Source: Streptomyces griseoviridis | Lineage (GTDB): Bacteria; Actinomycetota; Actinomycetes; Streptomycetales; Streptomycetaceae | Assembly (NCBI RefSeq): GCF_005222485.1 | Contig: NZ_CP029078.1 | Span: forward strand, 2,322,001-2,386,000 | DNA: 64,000 nucleotides | Reading direction: 5' to 3' | Shown: positions 53,092 through 60,622 of the stretch, piece by piece | Numbering within the stretch: position 1 is the stretch's first letter | How the letters are laid out: each line of letters begins with the position of its first letter | Program-made: the position numbers and the translations under genes | The notes under the pieces: generated by a model | Told to the model about the DNA's origin: nothing | Database searches by the model: none | The model's input: the letters and a program-made list of their open reading frames with translations, nothing else

Positions 53092-54507
53092 TCAGCGGCT
53101 GCGGGGGGCGTTGCGGGCACCGCGGGCGCCATCACGGGCACCGTCACGGGCGCCGTCGGGGACCTCGTCCCGAATGTTGCGGGCCAGTTCCAGGGCGTAT
53201 TCCGGCCACCACTGGCCCGCCGCGGGGCCGCCCCGGCAGGTGCCGTCCGACTCTCCCGGGCGTTTGATCCACAGGTACGCGTCGAGGCGGTCGCCGCCCG
53301 TGCGGGTCGTCGGCGGGGTGCCGAGGGCCCGGCCCGGCGGATTGCACCAGGCGTCCGTGCCGGTCGCCGCCGGGAGCGGACCGTTGCCGTTGCGGCTGCT
53401 GTCGATGACGTAGTGGATACCGCCGAGATCCTTCGAGAGCCACTCCCCGTATCTCGAACTTGCCTGGTCGGTCTGGAAGTTGGAGACGTTGAGGGACACC
53501 CCGTCGGCCCGCCGCACCCCTGACGCCTTCAGCGCGTCGACCAGCCGCCAAGCCTCGGGAATCCAGGCGGAGTTGCCGGCGTCGAGGTAGACACGGGTGT
53601 GCGCCCTGCTCTTGAAACGGTCCACGGCGTAGGCCAGGAGGGCGTAGCGCTCGGCGGCCGTCACCTCGGTGCATCCCGCCACCACCTGGGCCACCGCGTC
53701 CGGTTCGACGACGATGTAGGCGCCGCGGTCGTCGAGCGCCGCCGCGAACGCGTCGACCCAGGCACGGTAGTCGGCCGCGCTCGGGGCGCCGCCGTGGGAG
53801 TACTGGCCGCAGTCGCGACTGGGGACGTAGTAGGCGACGAGCACGGCGAGGCGTCCGGCACGCGCCGCCGCCGTGGTGCGGGCGCGGACGGTCGGGGCCG
53901 GGTCGGGGCCGTAGATCCACTCGGCCTGCGGGCGTCCCGCGATCCGCTCCATCAGCGCGGCGTCCGCCGACCGCCCGGCCGCGCGCCACTCGGCGGCCTG
54001 GCGCGCGGCGGCGGAATCGGGGTCGGTCCAGAAGGGTTCGTCGGCCGGGGGCGCGGACGGGGGCGGATACGCGGACGGGGGCGGATATGAGGACGCGCCC
54101 GTGGCCGTGCTCGCGCCCGCCCCGGTGACTGTCGTCGGGGCCAGTGGGACGCCCGTGCCGGTGGCCGTCGCCGTGGCCGGTGCGACGGCCGCGCAGCACA
54201 GCCCGATCAGCAGCGCGGCCGCGGCCCCACGGCGGACCAGCGCGGCCGCGGCCCCTCGGCGAACCGTTCCCGCAGCGAGGGCGGCGACGGCGGTGGCGAC
54301 GACGCCGAGCGCGACGGCGGTGGCGGTGGCGCCGACGGCGACGGCGATCGACCGGTGGTGCCGCGTGGCCTCGGCGGTGGCGCTGACCTGGGCACGGGCG
54401 ACTCCGTTCCCGCCACCGGGGCGCGCGACACGACGGCGACCGGCGACGACCGGGCGGGGACTTTTCTTCCCGGGAGTGTGCGGGGCGCCGCACGCACCGC
54501 CCCGCAC
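53092..54507 (-). CDS. Glycoside hydrolase family 6 protein (secreted cellulase type)
   Basis: Up to 471 residues; the true start is uncertain because the first about 100 residues are Ala/Arg-rich with a hydrophobic segment (AAALLIGLCCAAVAPATATATG) that looks like the signal peptide, so translation may begin nearer it. A Pro/Ser linker follows, then the GH6 domain (about 165-445): LVAYYVPSRDCGQYSHGGA (catalytic Asp region), AYIVVEPDAVAQV, VYLDAGNSAWI, DGVSLNVSNFQT and YLWIKRPGESDGTC. No cellulose-binding module. Tail of GARDG repeats. Likely hydrolyses beta-1,4-glucans outside the cell. Confidence 0.88.
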   Translation of the reverse strand: MRGGACGAPHTPGKKSPRPVVAGRRRVARPGGGNGVARAQVSATAEATRHHRSIAVAVGATATAVALGVVATAVAALAAGTVRRGAAAALVRRGAAAALLIGLCCAAVAPATATATGTGVPLAPTTVTGAGASTATGASSYPPPSAYPPPSAPPADEPFWTDPDSAAARQAAEWRAAGRSADAALMERIAGRPQAEWIYGPDPAPTVRARTTAAARAGRLAVLVAYYVPSRDCGQYSHGGAPSAADYRAWVDAFAAALDDRGAYIVVEPDAVAQVVAGCTEVTAAERYALLAYAVDRFKSRAHTRVYLDAGNSAWIPEAWRLVDALKASGVRRADGVSLNVSNFQTDQASSRYGEWLSKDLGGIHYVIDSSRNGNGPLPAATGTDAWCNPPGRALGTPPTTRTGGDRLDAYLWIKRPGESDGTCRGGPAAGQWWPEYALELARNIRDEVPDGARDGARDGARGARNAPRSR

Positions 54508-54531
54508 TCCGCCCAGCGGTTCGCCGGAAGA

Positions 54532-55524
54532 TCACCCCGACGGCGGGACGGTCCCGGCGCCCGGCCCGCGCCGCTCGTACGCCCAGCGCGCCGCCTGCCC
54601 GGCGAGTGCCACGAGGTCGGGTTCGCCATGGCCGCCGTCGAGGTGGCGGTACTCCACGGCCGTGAGGATCACGATCCGTTCCGGCAGGCCGAGGTGGTCG
54701 TGGAAGCCGGTCGTGAGGATGTCGGCCGCGGCCTCGTAGGCGGGGACGCCCGCGGCGTGCCTGACGCGGATCAGTTCGGCCAACTCCCGCAGATAGGCAG
54801 CGTATTGGTGAACGTCCTCGGGGCTCATCAGCGGGCCGTGGCCGGGGACGATCACCTCGGGTTCGAGGGCGAGGACCGTCTCGCACGCGGCGGCGACCCG
54901 GGCGAGCGGGCCGTCCCAGTGCACGGGGTGGTCGTCGGCGAAGAGGACGTCGCCCGCGCAGACCACCCGTTGGGCGGGCAGATGGACGATCAGGTCGCCG
55001 GCCGAGTGCGCCGGGCCGACCTCGATCAGCTCGACGTCGATCTCGCCGACCCGCAGGTCGTGCCGCCCGGAGAAGGTGATGTTCGGCGGCACGGCGTCGA
55101 CGCCCTCGTACCGGTAGCGGCCGAAGTGCTCACGGGCGTACCAGCCGAGGGGCTCGTCGGCCGGTGTGCCGTGGGTGAGGAAGTGCATCTGCGCGGGCGA
55201 CGGTTCCCTGCACAGGTGTTCGGCGCTGGCCTTGGTGGCGATGATGTCGGCGCCGGGGAAGAGGCCGTTGCCGAAGGTGTGGTCGCCGTTGACGTGGGTG
55301 TTGACGATGGTGCCCACGGTGGCGCCGGCCAGCAGCGGCCGAGCCGCGGCGATCAGGGCCTCGGTCATCGGGCGGTCGTAGGGGGTGTCGACCAGGGCCG
55401 CGTCCCCGCCGGAGGTCACGAGCAGACAGTTCGCGAAGCCCCAGGTGCCCGGGTGTCCAGGGGACCAGAGGTGGAGTCCGTCGGCGACCAGGGGGAGTCC
55501 GTCAGGAAGGTTCATGACGATCAT
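54532..55524 (-). CDS. MBL-fold metallo-hydrolase (alkyl sulfatase/glyoxalase-like)
   Basis: About 330 residues; starts at ATG 55524 (MIVMNLPDGLPLVADGLHLW), ATG 55515 or GTG 55533 are all possible, with no clear ribosome site. Metal ligands: IVNTHVNGDHTFGNGLF (HxxxDH variant of HxHxDH, His replaced by Asn at the second His position), GPAHSAGDLIVHL, CAGDVLFADDHP and VPGHGPLM. The C-terminal about 110 residues are helical. The THVNGDH pattern matches a subgroup of quinoprotein-relay-type MBL proteins. Substrate unknown. Convergent or tandem partners give no clue. Confidence 0.88.
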   Translation of the reverse strand: MIVMNLPDGLPLVADGLHLWSPGHPGTWGFANCLLVTSGGDAALVDTPYDRPMTEALIAAARPLLAGATVGTIVNTHVNGDHTFGNGLFPGADIIATKASAEHLCREPSPAQMHFLTHGTPADEPLGWYAREHFGRYRYEGVDAVPPNITFSGRHDLRVGEIDVELIEVGPAHSAGDLIVHLPAQRVVCAGDVLFADDHPVHWDGPLARVAAACETVLALEPEVIVPGHGPLMSPEDVHQYAAYLRELAELIRVRHAAGVPAYEAAADILTTGFHDHLGLPERIVILTAVEYRHLDGGHGEPDLVALAGQAARWAYERRGPGAGTVPPSG

Positions 55525-55559
55525 TGTGGCCACAGCCGGCCACGGCCCTTCCCACCACC

Positions 55560-55745
55560 CCCACCCACCTCACCACCCTCACCTCACTCAACTCGCCTGC
55601 TTCACCCTGCTCCTCTCGCCCAGCCCACTTGACTCACCCCGCTCCTCTCACCCAACCCGCTCGACTCACCCCGCTCCCCTCACCCAACTCACCTGACCCA
55701 CACCGCTCCTCTCACTCACCTGGCGCACCCGGCCCCTCTCACTCC
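55560..55745. repeat. C/T-rich imperfect tandem repeats
   Basis: About 185 bp of polypyrimidine sequence on the plus strand with an imperfect period near 32 bp (GACTCACCCCGCTCCTCTCACCCAACCCG... at 55631 and 55663). It occupies the gap between the racemase gene and the MBL gene, both transcribed on the minus strand. Slippage-prone low complexity; no gene. Confidence 0.65.
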
Positions 55746-56491
55746 CCCGCCCCTCCCGGCCTCCCCATGCCCTCGCTCGCGCCCCCGCCCCACGTCCGCC
55801 GCTTCGCCACCGGGCGCGCGTAACTTCCCGCCCTGCTCGTGGTGAGCCCCAACTCGACCAGTGATTCGGCGAGTTTGACCGCGGCGCCGACCCCGTCCAC
55901 GACCGGCAGGCCCAGCTTCTCGCCCACCGTGCGTTCAAGGCCCGTCATCCCGGCGCAGCCGAGCACCAGGACCTCCGCTCCCGCGGCCCGCGCCTGTTCG
56001 GCGGCGGCCAGGAACGCCGCCTCGGTGCGGGCCGCGTCGCCGAGGTCGAGGACGCCGAGTCCGGTGCCGACGACGGCGGCGCAGTTGCGGGCGACTCCCG
56101 CCGTCTCCAGGCTGTCCTCGATCTGCCCGCGGGAGCGTTCCAGGGTGGTGACGACGCCGTACCGACGTCCCAGCAGGCACGCAAGGTGGGCGGCGGCCTC
56201 GGTGATGTCGACGACCGGCACGTCCACCAACTCCCGTACGCCTTCCCGCCCGTGCTCCCCGAACCCGGCGAGCACGACGGCGTCGTAGGCGGGACCCCGG
56301 TAGGTGCGCAGCAGGTCCATGACCGCGGCGGCCGAGAGGTAGCTGTCGAGCCAGCCCTCCGCCGACTCGGGGCCCCACGCGGGGGTCAGCCCGGTCACGG
56401 TGGTGCCCGCGCCCGCGGCGGTGCGGGCGCCCCGGACGATCTCCTCGGTCATCTCGCGTGTGGTGTTGCAGTTGGTGACGACGATCCGCAC
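55739..56491 (-). CDS. Asp/Glu/hydantoin racemase family protein
   Basis: 250 residues from GTG 56491 with GGAGGAGG upstream. Two pseudo-symmetric alpha/beta lobes with the catalytic Cys pair expected of the family: VVTNCNTTREMTEEIV (first), and VLVLGCAGMTGLERTVGEKLGLPVVDGVGAAVKLAESLV (second Cys). VVLAGFGEHGREGVRELVDVPVVDI matches hydantoin racemases. Follows the NCS1 porter with a 5-bp gap, so the two form an operon. Probably racemises 5-substituted hydantoins or allantoin imported by the porter. The C-terminal tail after SRAGSYARP is variable and runs into the polypyrimidine region. Confidence 0.93.
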   Translation of the reverse strand: MRIVVTNCNTTREMTEEIVRGARTAAGAGTTVTGLTPAWGPESAEGWLDSYLSAAAVMDLLRTYRGPAYDAVVLAGFGEHGREGVRELVDVPVVDITEAAAHLACLLGRRYGVVTTLERSRGQIEDSLETAGVARNCAAVVGTGLGVLDLGDAARTEAAFLAAAEQARAAGAEVLVLGCAGMTGLERTVGEKLGLPVVDGVGAAVKLAESLVELGLTTSRAGSYARPVAKRRTWGGGASEGMGRPGGAGE

Positions 56492-56496
56492 CCGGA

Positions 56497-57948
56497 TCAG
56501 CCCTCCTCCGCCGTGCGCTCGCTCCGGCACAGGACGGCGTACAGTCCGGCCGCGAGGGCGGTGCCGATGAACCAGGAGTAGGGGGCGACGTCGCTGAAGG
56601 TCTTCACCAGCGCGAGCACCGCGGCGACGCCCGCCGAGGGGAGGAACGCCCACAGGGCACGGGGGTTGACGCCCTTACGGTAGTAATAGCGGCTGCCGGG
56701 GCTGGCGTTGAAGAGGTCGTCGACGTCGATCCGGCCGCGCTTGACCCAGTAGTAGTCGACCATGATGACGCCGAACAGCGGTCCGAGGAAGGCGCCGAGC
56801 CCGCCGAGGAAGTAGTTGACGACGGTCGGGTTGGAGAAGAGGTTCCAGGGGGTGACGACCAGTGCGGCGACCGTGCTGATCCAGCCGCCGATCTTGAAGG
56901 TGATCTTCTGGGGCCAGACGTTGGCGAGGTCGTAGGCGGGTGAGACGAAGTTGGCGACGATGTTGACGCCCATGGTGGCGACGGCGAAGGTCAGGGCGCC
57001 GAGGACGAGCACCCAGGTGTTGCCGACCTTGGCGACCAGTTCGGCGGGGTCGGTGATGGCCTCGCCGAAGACCTTCAGCGAGCCGGCGGTGACGATGACC
57101 GAGACGACCACGAAGGCCGTGGAGTTGATGGGCAGGCCCCAGAAGTTGCCGCGCCGGACGGTGCGTTGGTCGGGTGCGAAGCGGGAGAAGTCGCAGAAGT
57201 TGAGCATCAGGGTGCCGTAGGTGGCGAGGATCAGGCCGATCGCGCCGAACCACTGGCGCCACTGCTCGCCGACCGGGACCGGATGCGGGGTGTCGGTGAG
57301 GGAGATCGTCCAGCCGGCCTTGGCAAGCACCCAGACGGCGAGGGCGATCATCACGATCCAGATGGCGGGTCCGCAGAAGTCCTGGAACTTCCTGACGGAC
57401 TCCATCCCCTGACTGATGATCAGGGCCTGCACGAGCCAGAGCGAGACGAACGAGAGCCAGCCGAGGGCGTCAAGTCCGAGGAACGAGCTGTGCGTCCAGG
57501 ACTCAAGGCCCGGCCAGGCGGCCAGCAGCATCACGTTGACGGCGACGGAGGCCAGGTAGGTCTGGATGCCGTACCACATGATGGCGATCACGGCCCGGAT
57601 CAGGGCGGGGATGTTGGCGCCCCAGACGCCGAAGCTGATCCGGCTGACGACGGGGAAGGGCACGCCGTGACGCTGGCCTATCGTGCCCATCCGGTTCATG
57701 CCGACGTAGATGAGCACGAACCCGGCGAGCAGGGCGGTGAAGACCTGCCAGACGTTCATGCCGAGGACCAACAGCCCTGCGGCGAACGTGTAGTTGCCGA
57801 GGTTGTGGACGTCGGACATCCACATGGCGAAGAGGTCGAAGACCTTCCAGTTCCGCTGCCCCGCGGGGGCGAGGTCTTCGTTGGTGAGCCGGGGATCGGG
57901 GGCGAACGCTGGTGCGCCGGTGGCTTCGGCGCGGTCGGCGAGGGACAC
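56497..57948 (-). CDS. NCS1-family nucleobase/hydantoin:cation symporter
   Basis: 483 residues from GTG 57948 (GGAGG upstream). Twelve TM helices of the LeuT-fold NCS1 family: signature RNWKVFDLFAMWMSDVHNLGNYTFAAGLL, FPVVSRISFGVWGANIPALIRAVIAIMWYGIQTYLAS, LMLNFCDFSRFAPDQRTVRRGNFWGLPIN, ANFVSPAYDLANVWPQKI and GPLFGVIMVDYYWVKRGRIDVDDLF. Similar to hydantoin (Mhp1), allantoin and cytosine permeases. Cotranscribed with the hydantoin-racemase-type gene; a divergent GntR regulator and a palindromic operator 54 bp upstream of the start suggest substrate-controlled expression. Confidence 0.95.
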   Translation of the reverse strand: MSLADRAEATGAPAFAPDPRLTNEDLAPAGQRNWKVFDLFAMWMSDVHNLGNYTFAAGLLVLGMNVWQVFTALLAGFVLIYVGMNRMGTIGQRHGVPFPVVSRISFGVWGANIPALIRAVIAIMWYGIQTYLASVAVNVMLLAAWPGLESWTHSSFLGLDALGWLSFVSLWLVQALIISQGMESVRKFQDFCGPAIWIVMIALAVWVLAKAGWTISLTDTPHPVPVGEQWRQWFGAIGLILATYGTLMLNFCDFSRFAPDQRTVRRGNFWGLPINSTAFVVVSVIVTAGSLKVFGEAITDPAELVAKVGNTWVLVLGALTFAVATMGVNIVANFVSPAYDLANVWPQKITFKIGGWISTVAALVVTPWNLFSNPTVVNYFLGGLGAFLGPLFGVIMVDYYWVKRGRIDVDDLFNASPGSRYYYRKGVNPRALWAFLPSAGVAAVLALVKTFSDVAPYSWFIGTALAAGLYAVLCRSERTAEEG

Positions 57949-58001
57949 GGGGGCCTCCAGAGCGGCGAGGGCTTGGGGATGACGGAGGACGAGCCGAACG
58001 C

Positions 58002-58017
58002 GTTTGGTATACCAAAC
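58002..58017. promoter_or_regulatory. Palindromic GntR operator GTTTGGTATACCAAAC
   Basis: Perfect 16-bp dyad built on TGGTATACCA, the classic FadR/GntR subfamily core (N-T-N-GTATAC-N-A-N). It stands 54-69 bp upstream of the NCS1 porter start, where a bound repressor would block its promoter. The cognate protein is most likely the GntR/FCD regulator encoded divergently at 58389. Confidence 0.85.
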
Positions 58018-58226
58018 TGCGCCATGGTCCCGCCGTCAAGCGTTCGAACCGATATCGCCACCGTTAAGGCTCAGTAAATTCGCCAGGGAACCCCAGAGAC
58101 ACCCATAAACCACCGGAACAGCACGAAAGCCCCCAGGGCCCTTGTCCTGGAGGCTTCACTCACGCCGGGGCGATCGGGCGCGATCGGGCGCACCGGCCGG
58201 CACAACCGGTGACCCGAGCGCGACGG

Positions 58227-58350
58227 ACGGCTCGGGAAGGCGGGACGAACCACGGCTCGGGAAGGCCGGACGAATGACGGCTCGGGAAAGCGGGACCAAC
58301 CACGGCTCGGGAAGGCGGGACGAACGACGGCTGGGAAGCCGGGACGGAAT
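58227..58350. repeat. 25-bp direct repeats (five units) upstream of the GntR gene
   Basis: Units at 58227, 58252, 58277, 58302 and 58327: ACGGCTCGGGAAGGCGGGACGAACC with 1-4 changes each; the last is 24 bp. Not an inverted repeat and no spacers, so not CRISPR. May be a regulator-binding array or neutral slippage. Confidence 0.85.
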
Positions 58351-58388
58351 ACAGCCGTCGCCGCCCCCGCGTCAGCGAGGATGGCCCC

Positions 58389-59048
58389 ATGGCGAAGATC
58401 GAACCTCTCGGCGCGGTGCGCGAGCGGGTCCTGGCGACCCTGCGGCAGGACATCATCGCGGGCCGGCTCTGCCCCGGTGACCGGCTCGTCGAAAGGGAGT
58501 TGGCGGAGCGGCTCGGAGTGTCACGGGTGCCGGTCAGGGAGGCGATCCGGGCGCTGGTCGCGGAGGGCTTCGTCCACTTCGAGTCCGCGCGCCGCACCGT
58601 CGTACGGCGGCTGACCCCGACCGACGTCAAGGAACTCTTCGAACTGCGCGAGGCGTTGGAGGTCTACGCGGCGGGGCTCGCGGCGGCGCGGGCGACACCG
58701 GAGGCGCTGGCGGAGCTGCGCGCGCTGCTGGCGCGGTCCGCGGCGGCGACCGAGGCGGACGACGCCGAGGCCATCACGGACATCAACACCCTCTTCCACG
58801 ACCGCATCCTCGCGCTGGCCGGCAACAGCCTGCTGATCTCGGTGATGGAACCGGTCGACGGCAGGCTGCGCTGGCTGACCCGGCAGAACGAGGAGTGGCC
58901 CCAACTCCTCACGGAACACCGGGACCTGTACGACGCCATCGCCTCGGGCGACCCGGACCGGGCCCGCGCCCACGCCCTGACCCACGTCAAGGCCAACTAC
59001 CGCTCCACGGTCCGGCACCTGTTCGGCGAGGACCAGCCCCCCGCCTGA
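58389..59048 (+). CDS. GntR-family (FadR/FCD) transcriptional regulator
   Basis: 219 residues. N-terminal winged HTH (about 8-72): VRERVLATLRQDIIAGRLCPGDRLVERELAERLGVSRVPVREAIRALVAEGFVHFESARRTVVRRL. C-terminal FCD effector domain (about 80-210): ELFELREALEVYAAGLAAARATPEALAELRALL, DINTLFHDRILALAGN (Asp/His metal ligands), HRDLYDAIASGDPDRARAHALTHV (His). FCD domains bind small carboxylates with a metal. Divergent from the racemase-NCS1 operon, so it should repress it through the TGGTATACCA palindrome and be released by the imported compound or a product. Confidence 0.95.
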   Translation: MAKIEPLGAVRERVLATLRQDIIAGRLCPGDRLVERELAERLGVSRVPVREAIRALVAEGFVHFESARRTVVRRLTPTDVKELFELREALEVYAAGLAAARATPEALAELRALLARSAAATEADDAEAITDINTLFHDRILALAGNSLLISVMEPVDGRLRWLTRQNEEWPQLLTEHRDLYDAIASGDPDRARAHALTHVKANYRSTVRHLFGEDQPPA

Positions 59049-59150
59049 CCGGCCCGGCCCGCAGTCCGTCACGGATCGAGGCTGGGACAGTCACCAGCGC
59101 CGACCGGACCGACACGGTCCCATCCCACGGCCCGCCGGCAGCCCCACCGC

Positions 59151-59846
59151 TCACCCCTCGGTCGGCAGCCCCGCCGCCCCCGCCGCCTCGCGCAGTACGT
59201 CCCGCAGCATCTCGGGGGTCAACTTCCCCGTGAACGTGTTGCGTTGGCTGACGTGGAAGCAGCCGAACAGGTCGAGTCCGGCCAGCCTCACCCGGGTAGC
59301 GTGGCCGAAGGGCGGCCGGGGGCGTGGGATGTCCCAGCCCGCCGCCGCGAACGCCGGGAGCGCCGCCTGCCAGCCGAAGGCGCCGAGGACGACCGCCGCG
59401 CGCACCGTCGGCCGCAGCAGCCGCAGTTCCTCCACGAGCCAGGGCCGGCAGGTGTCCCGTTCCGCCGGGGTCGGCTTGTTCTCTGGCGGCGCGCAGTGCA
59501 CCGGTGACGTGATGCGGACACCGCGCAGGGTCAGGCCGTCATCGGCGGAGACGGCCGTCGGCCGCGACGCGAGACCCACGTCGTACAGCGCCCGGTAGAG
59601 GACGTCGCCCGAGCGGTCTCCGGTGAACATCCGGCCGGTGCGGTTGGCGCCGTGGGCCGCCGGCGCCAGCCCGATGATCAGCAGCTTCGCGTCGGCCGGC
59701 CCGAACCCCGGCACCGCCCGCCCCCAGTACGTCCAGTCGGCGAACGCGGCCCGCTTGGTGCGGGCGACCTCCTCCCGCCACTCGACCAGCCGCGGACAGG
59801 CACGGCAGTCCGCGACACGTCGGTCGAGATCGGCGAGAGCGCTCAC
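59151..59846 (-). CDS. Uracil-DNA glycosylase, family 5 type (UdgB, iron-sulphur)
   Basis: 231 residues from GTG 59846. Four-Cys iron-sulphur site: RVADCRACPRLVEWREE (CxxC, about 14-17), SPVHCAPPENKPTPAERDTC (about 118-133). Active-site motifs: LLIIGLAPAAHGANRTGRMFTGDRSGD (motif 1, GLAPAAHGANRTG, lacking the usual catalytic Asp/Asn as in UDGb) and CFHVSQRNTFTGKLT (motif 2 HxSxxN). Excises uracil, hypoxanthine or related bases from DNA. GGAGGGG directly abuts the GTG and the -10-like TACGGT lies 6 nt away, so it may be leaderless. Upstream are four 22-bp repeats. Confidence 0.93.
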   Translation of the reverse strand: MSALADLDRRVADCRACPRLVEWREEVARTKRAAFADWTYWGRAVPGFGPADAKLLIIGLAPAAHGANRTGRMFTGDRSGDVLYRALYDVGLASRPTAVSADDGLTLRGVRITSPVHCAPPENKPTPAERDTCRPWLVEELRLLRPTVRAAVVLGAFGWQAALPAFAAAGWDIPRPRPPFGHATRVRLAGLDLFGCFHVSQRNTFTGKLTPEMLRDVLREAAGAAGLPTEG

Positions 59847-59930
59847 CCCTCCACCGTACGGCCGTCACCCCTCCACCGTACGGCCGTCACCCCGCCACCG
59901 TACGGCCGTCACCCCTCCCCCGTAGGGCCC
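59843..59930 (-). repeat. 22-bp tandem repeats covering the udg promoter
   Basis: Units begin at 59843, 59865, 59887 and 59909. Read on the minus strand, each carries GTGACGGCCG-TACGGTGG-AGGGG, so the -10-like TACGGT and the following purine-rich GGAGGGG have been duplicated in tandem. The copy nearest the gene has TACGGT (59858-59853) exactly 6 nt before the GTG, as at uvrB and ogt, but no TTGTCAG box at the right place. Confidence 0.8.
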
Positions 59931-60025
59931 CCGGCCCGCCACCAGGGCCGGCCCGGAGGCGAGCGGCGGGGGTGCGGCGGAAAATGCGTCCGGTGCGGCG
60001 GGTCCCGCGGACTAAGGTCGACGGC

Positions 60026-60565
60026 ATGGCTTCCGAAGAGTCCGCAGTGAACGACGACCAGGCGCCGGCGGCCGAGCCCGCGGAGCGGGACCCGAAGGTC
60101 GAGGCGGCCGTCGCCGCGGCCGAGGCCGCCGGGATCGCGGACGGCGGGACGGTACGGCTCGACAGCTGGATCTGGGCGGTGCGGCTGGTCAAGACCCGCT
60201 CGGTCGGCGCCAGCGCCTGCCGGGGCGGTCACGTGCACGTCAACGGCGAGCGGGTGAAACCGGCCTACGCGGTGCGGGTGGGCGACGAGGTGCGGCTGCG
60301 GCACGACGGCCGCGAGCGGATCGTCGTCGTCAAGCGCCTGATCTGCAAGCGGGTCGGCGCCCCCGTCGCCGTCCAGTGCTACGTCGACAACTCCCCGCCC
60401 CCGCCGCCCCGCCAGTCGGCGGCCCCTGCCGGTGTCCGCGACCGCGGCACCGGCCGCCCCACCAAGCGGGACCGACGCGACCTGGAACGGCTGCGCGGCC
60501 TGAAGGACTCGGCGGCCGCGGCCCGCACCAGCCGCCGCGGCGACGAGGAACAGCCCGGCAGGTGA
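60026..60565 (+). CDS. S4-domain RNA-binding protein (Hsp15/HslR-like)
   Basis: 179 residues from ATG 60026, 7 nt after a -10-like TAAGGT with no ribosome site. S4 domain at about 45-105: VRLDSWIWAVRLVKTRSVGASACRGGHVHVNGERVKPAYAVRVGDEVRLRHDGRERIVVVKRLI. Acidic Ala/Glu-rich N-terminus and basic C-terminus (TKRDRRDLERLRGLKDSAAAARTSRRG). Hsp15 rescues stalled 50S subunits carrying peptidyl-tRNA in E. coli, and the short S4 module with basic tail matches that group. Translation-quality-control role is inferred. Confidence 0.92.
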   Translation: MASEESAVNDDQAPAAEPAERDPKVEAAVAAAEAAGIADGGTVRLDSWIWAVRLVKTRSVGASACRGGHVHVNGERVKPAYAVRVGDEVRLRHDGRERIVVVKRLICKRVGAPVAVQCYVDNSPPPPPRQSAAPAGVRDRGTGRPTKRDRRDLERLRGLKDSAAAARTSRRGDEEQPGR

Positions 60566-60622
60566 GCTGAGCCCCGGCGCCGCGAGAGGCCCCGACGGGC
60601 ACCGCGGCGGCTGGCGGCGCCG

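Larger units (their letters stand above)
57949..58388. other. Divergent regulatory spacer, NCS1 porter / GntR gene
   Basis: 440 bp without a gene. It holds the palindromic operator (58002-58017), an AT-richer promoter-like patch (CGATATCGCCACCGTTAAGGCTCAGTAAATTCGCC at about 58050-58085) and the 25-bp tandem repeats at 58227-58350. Confidence 0.6.

Noticed and set aside
58040..58060. LexA/SOS-like GTTCGAAC near the NCS1 gene
   Set aside because: The two halves abut without the 4-bp centre of the actinobacterial SOS box (CGAAC-N4-GTTCG).
58030..58060. tRNA T-loop-like GTTCGAACC
   Set aside because: No acceptor or anticodon stems can be drawn around it; no tRNA found anywhere in the window.
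58227..58350. CRISPR-like array
   Set aside because: Units are contiguous with no spacers and no cas genes; simple tandem repeat.
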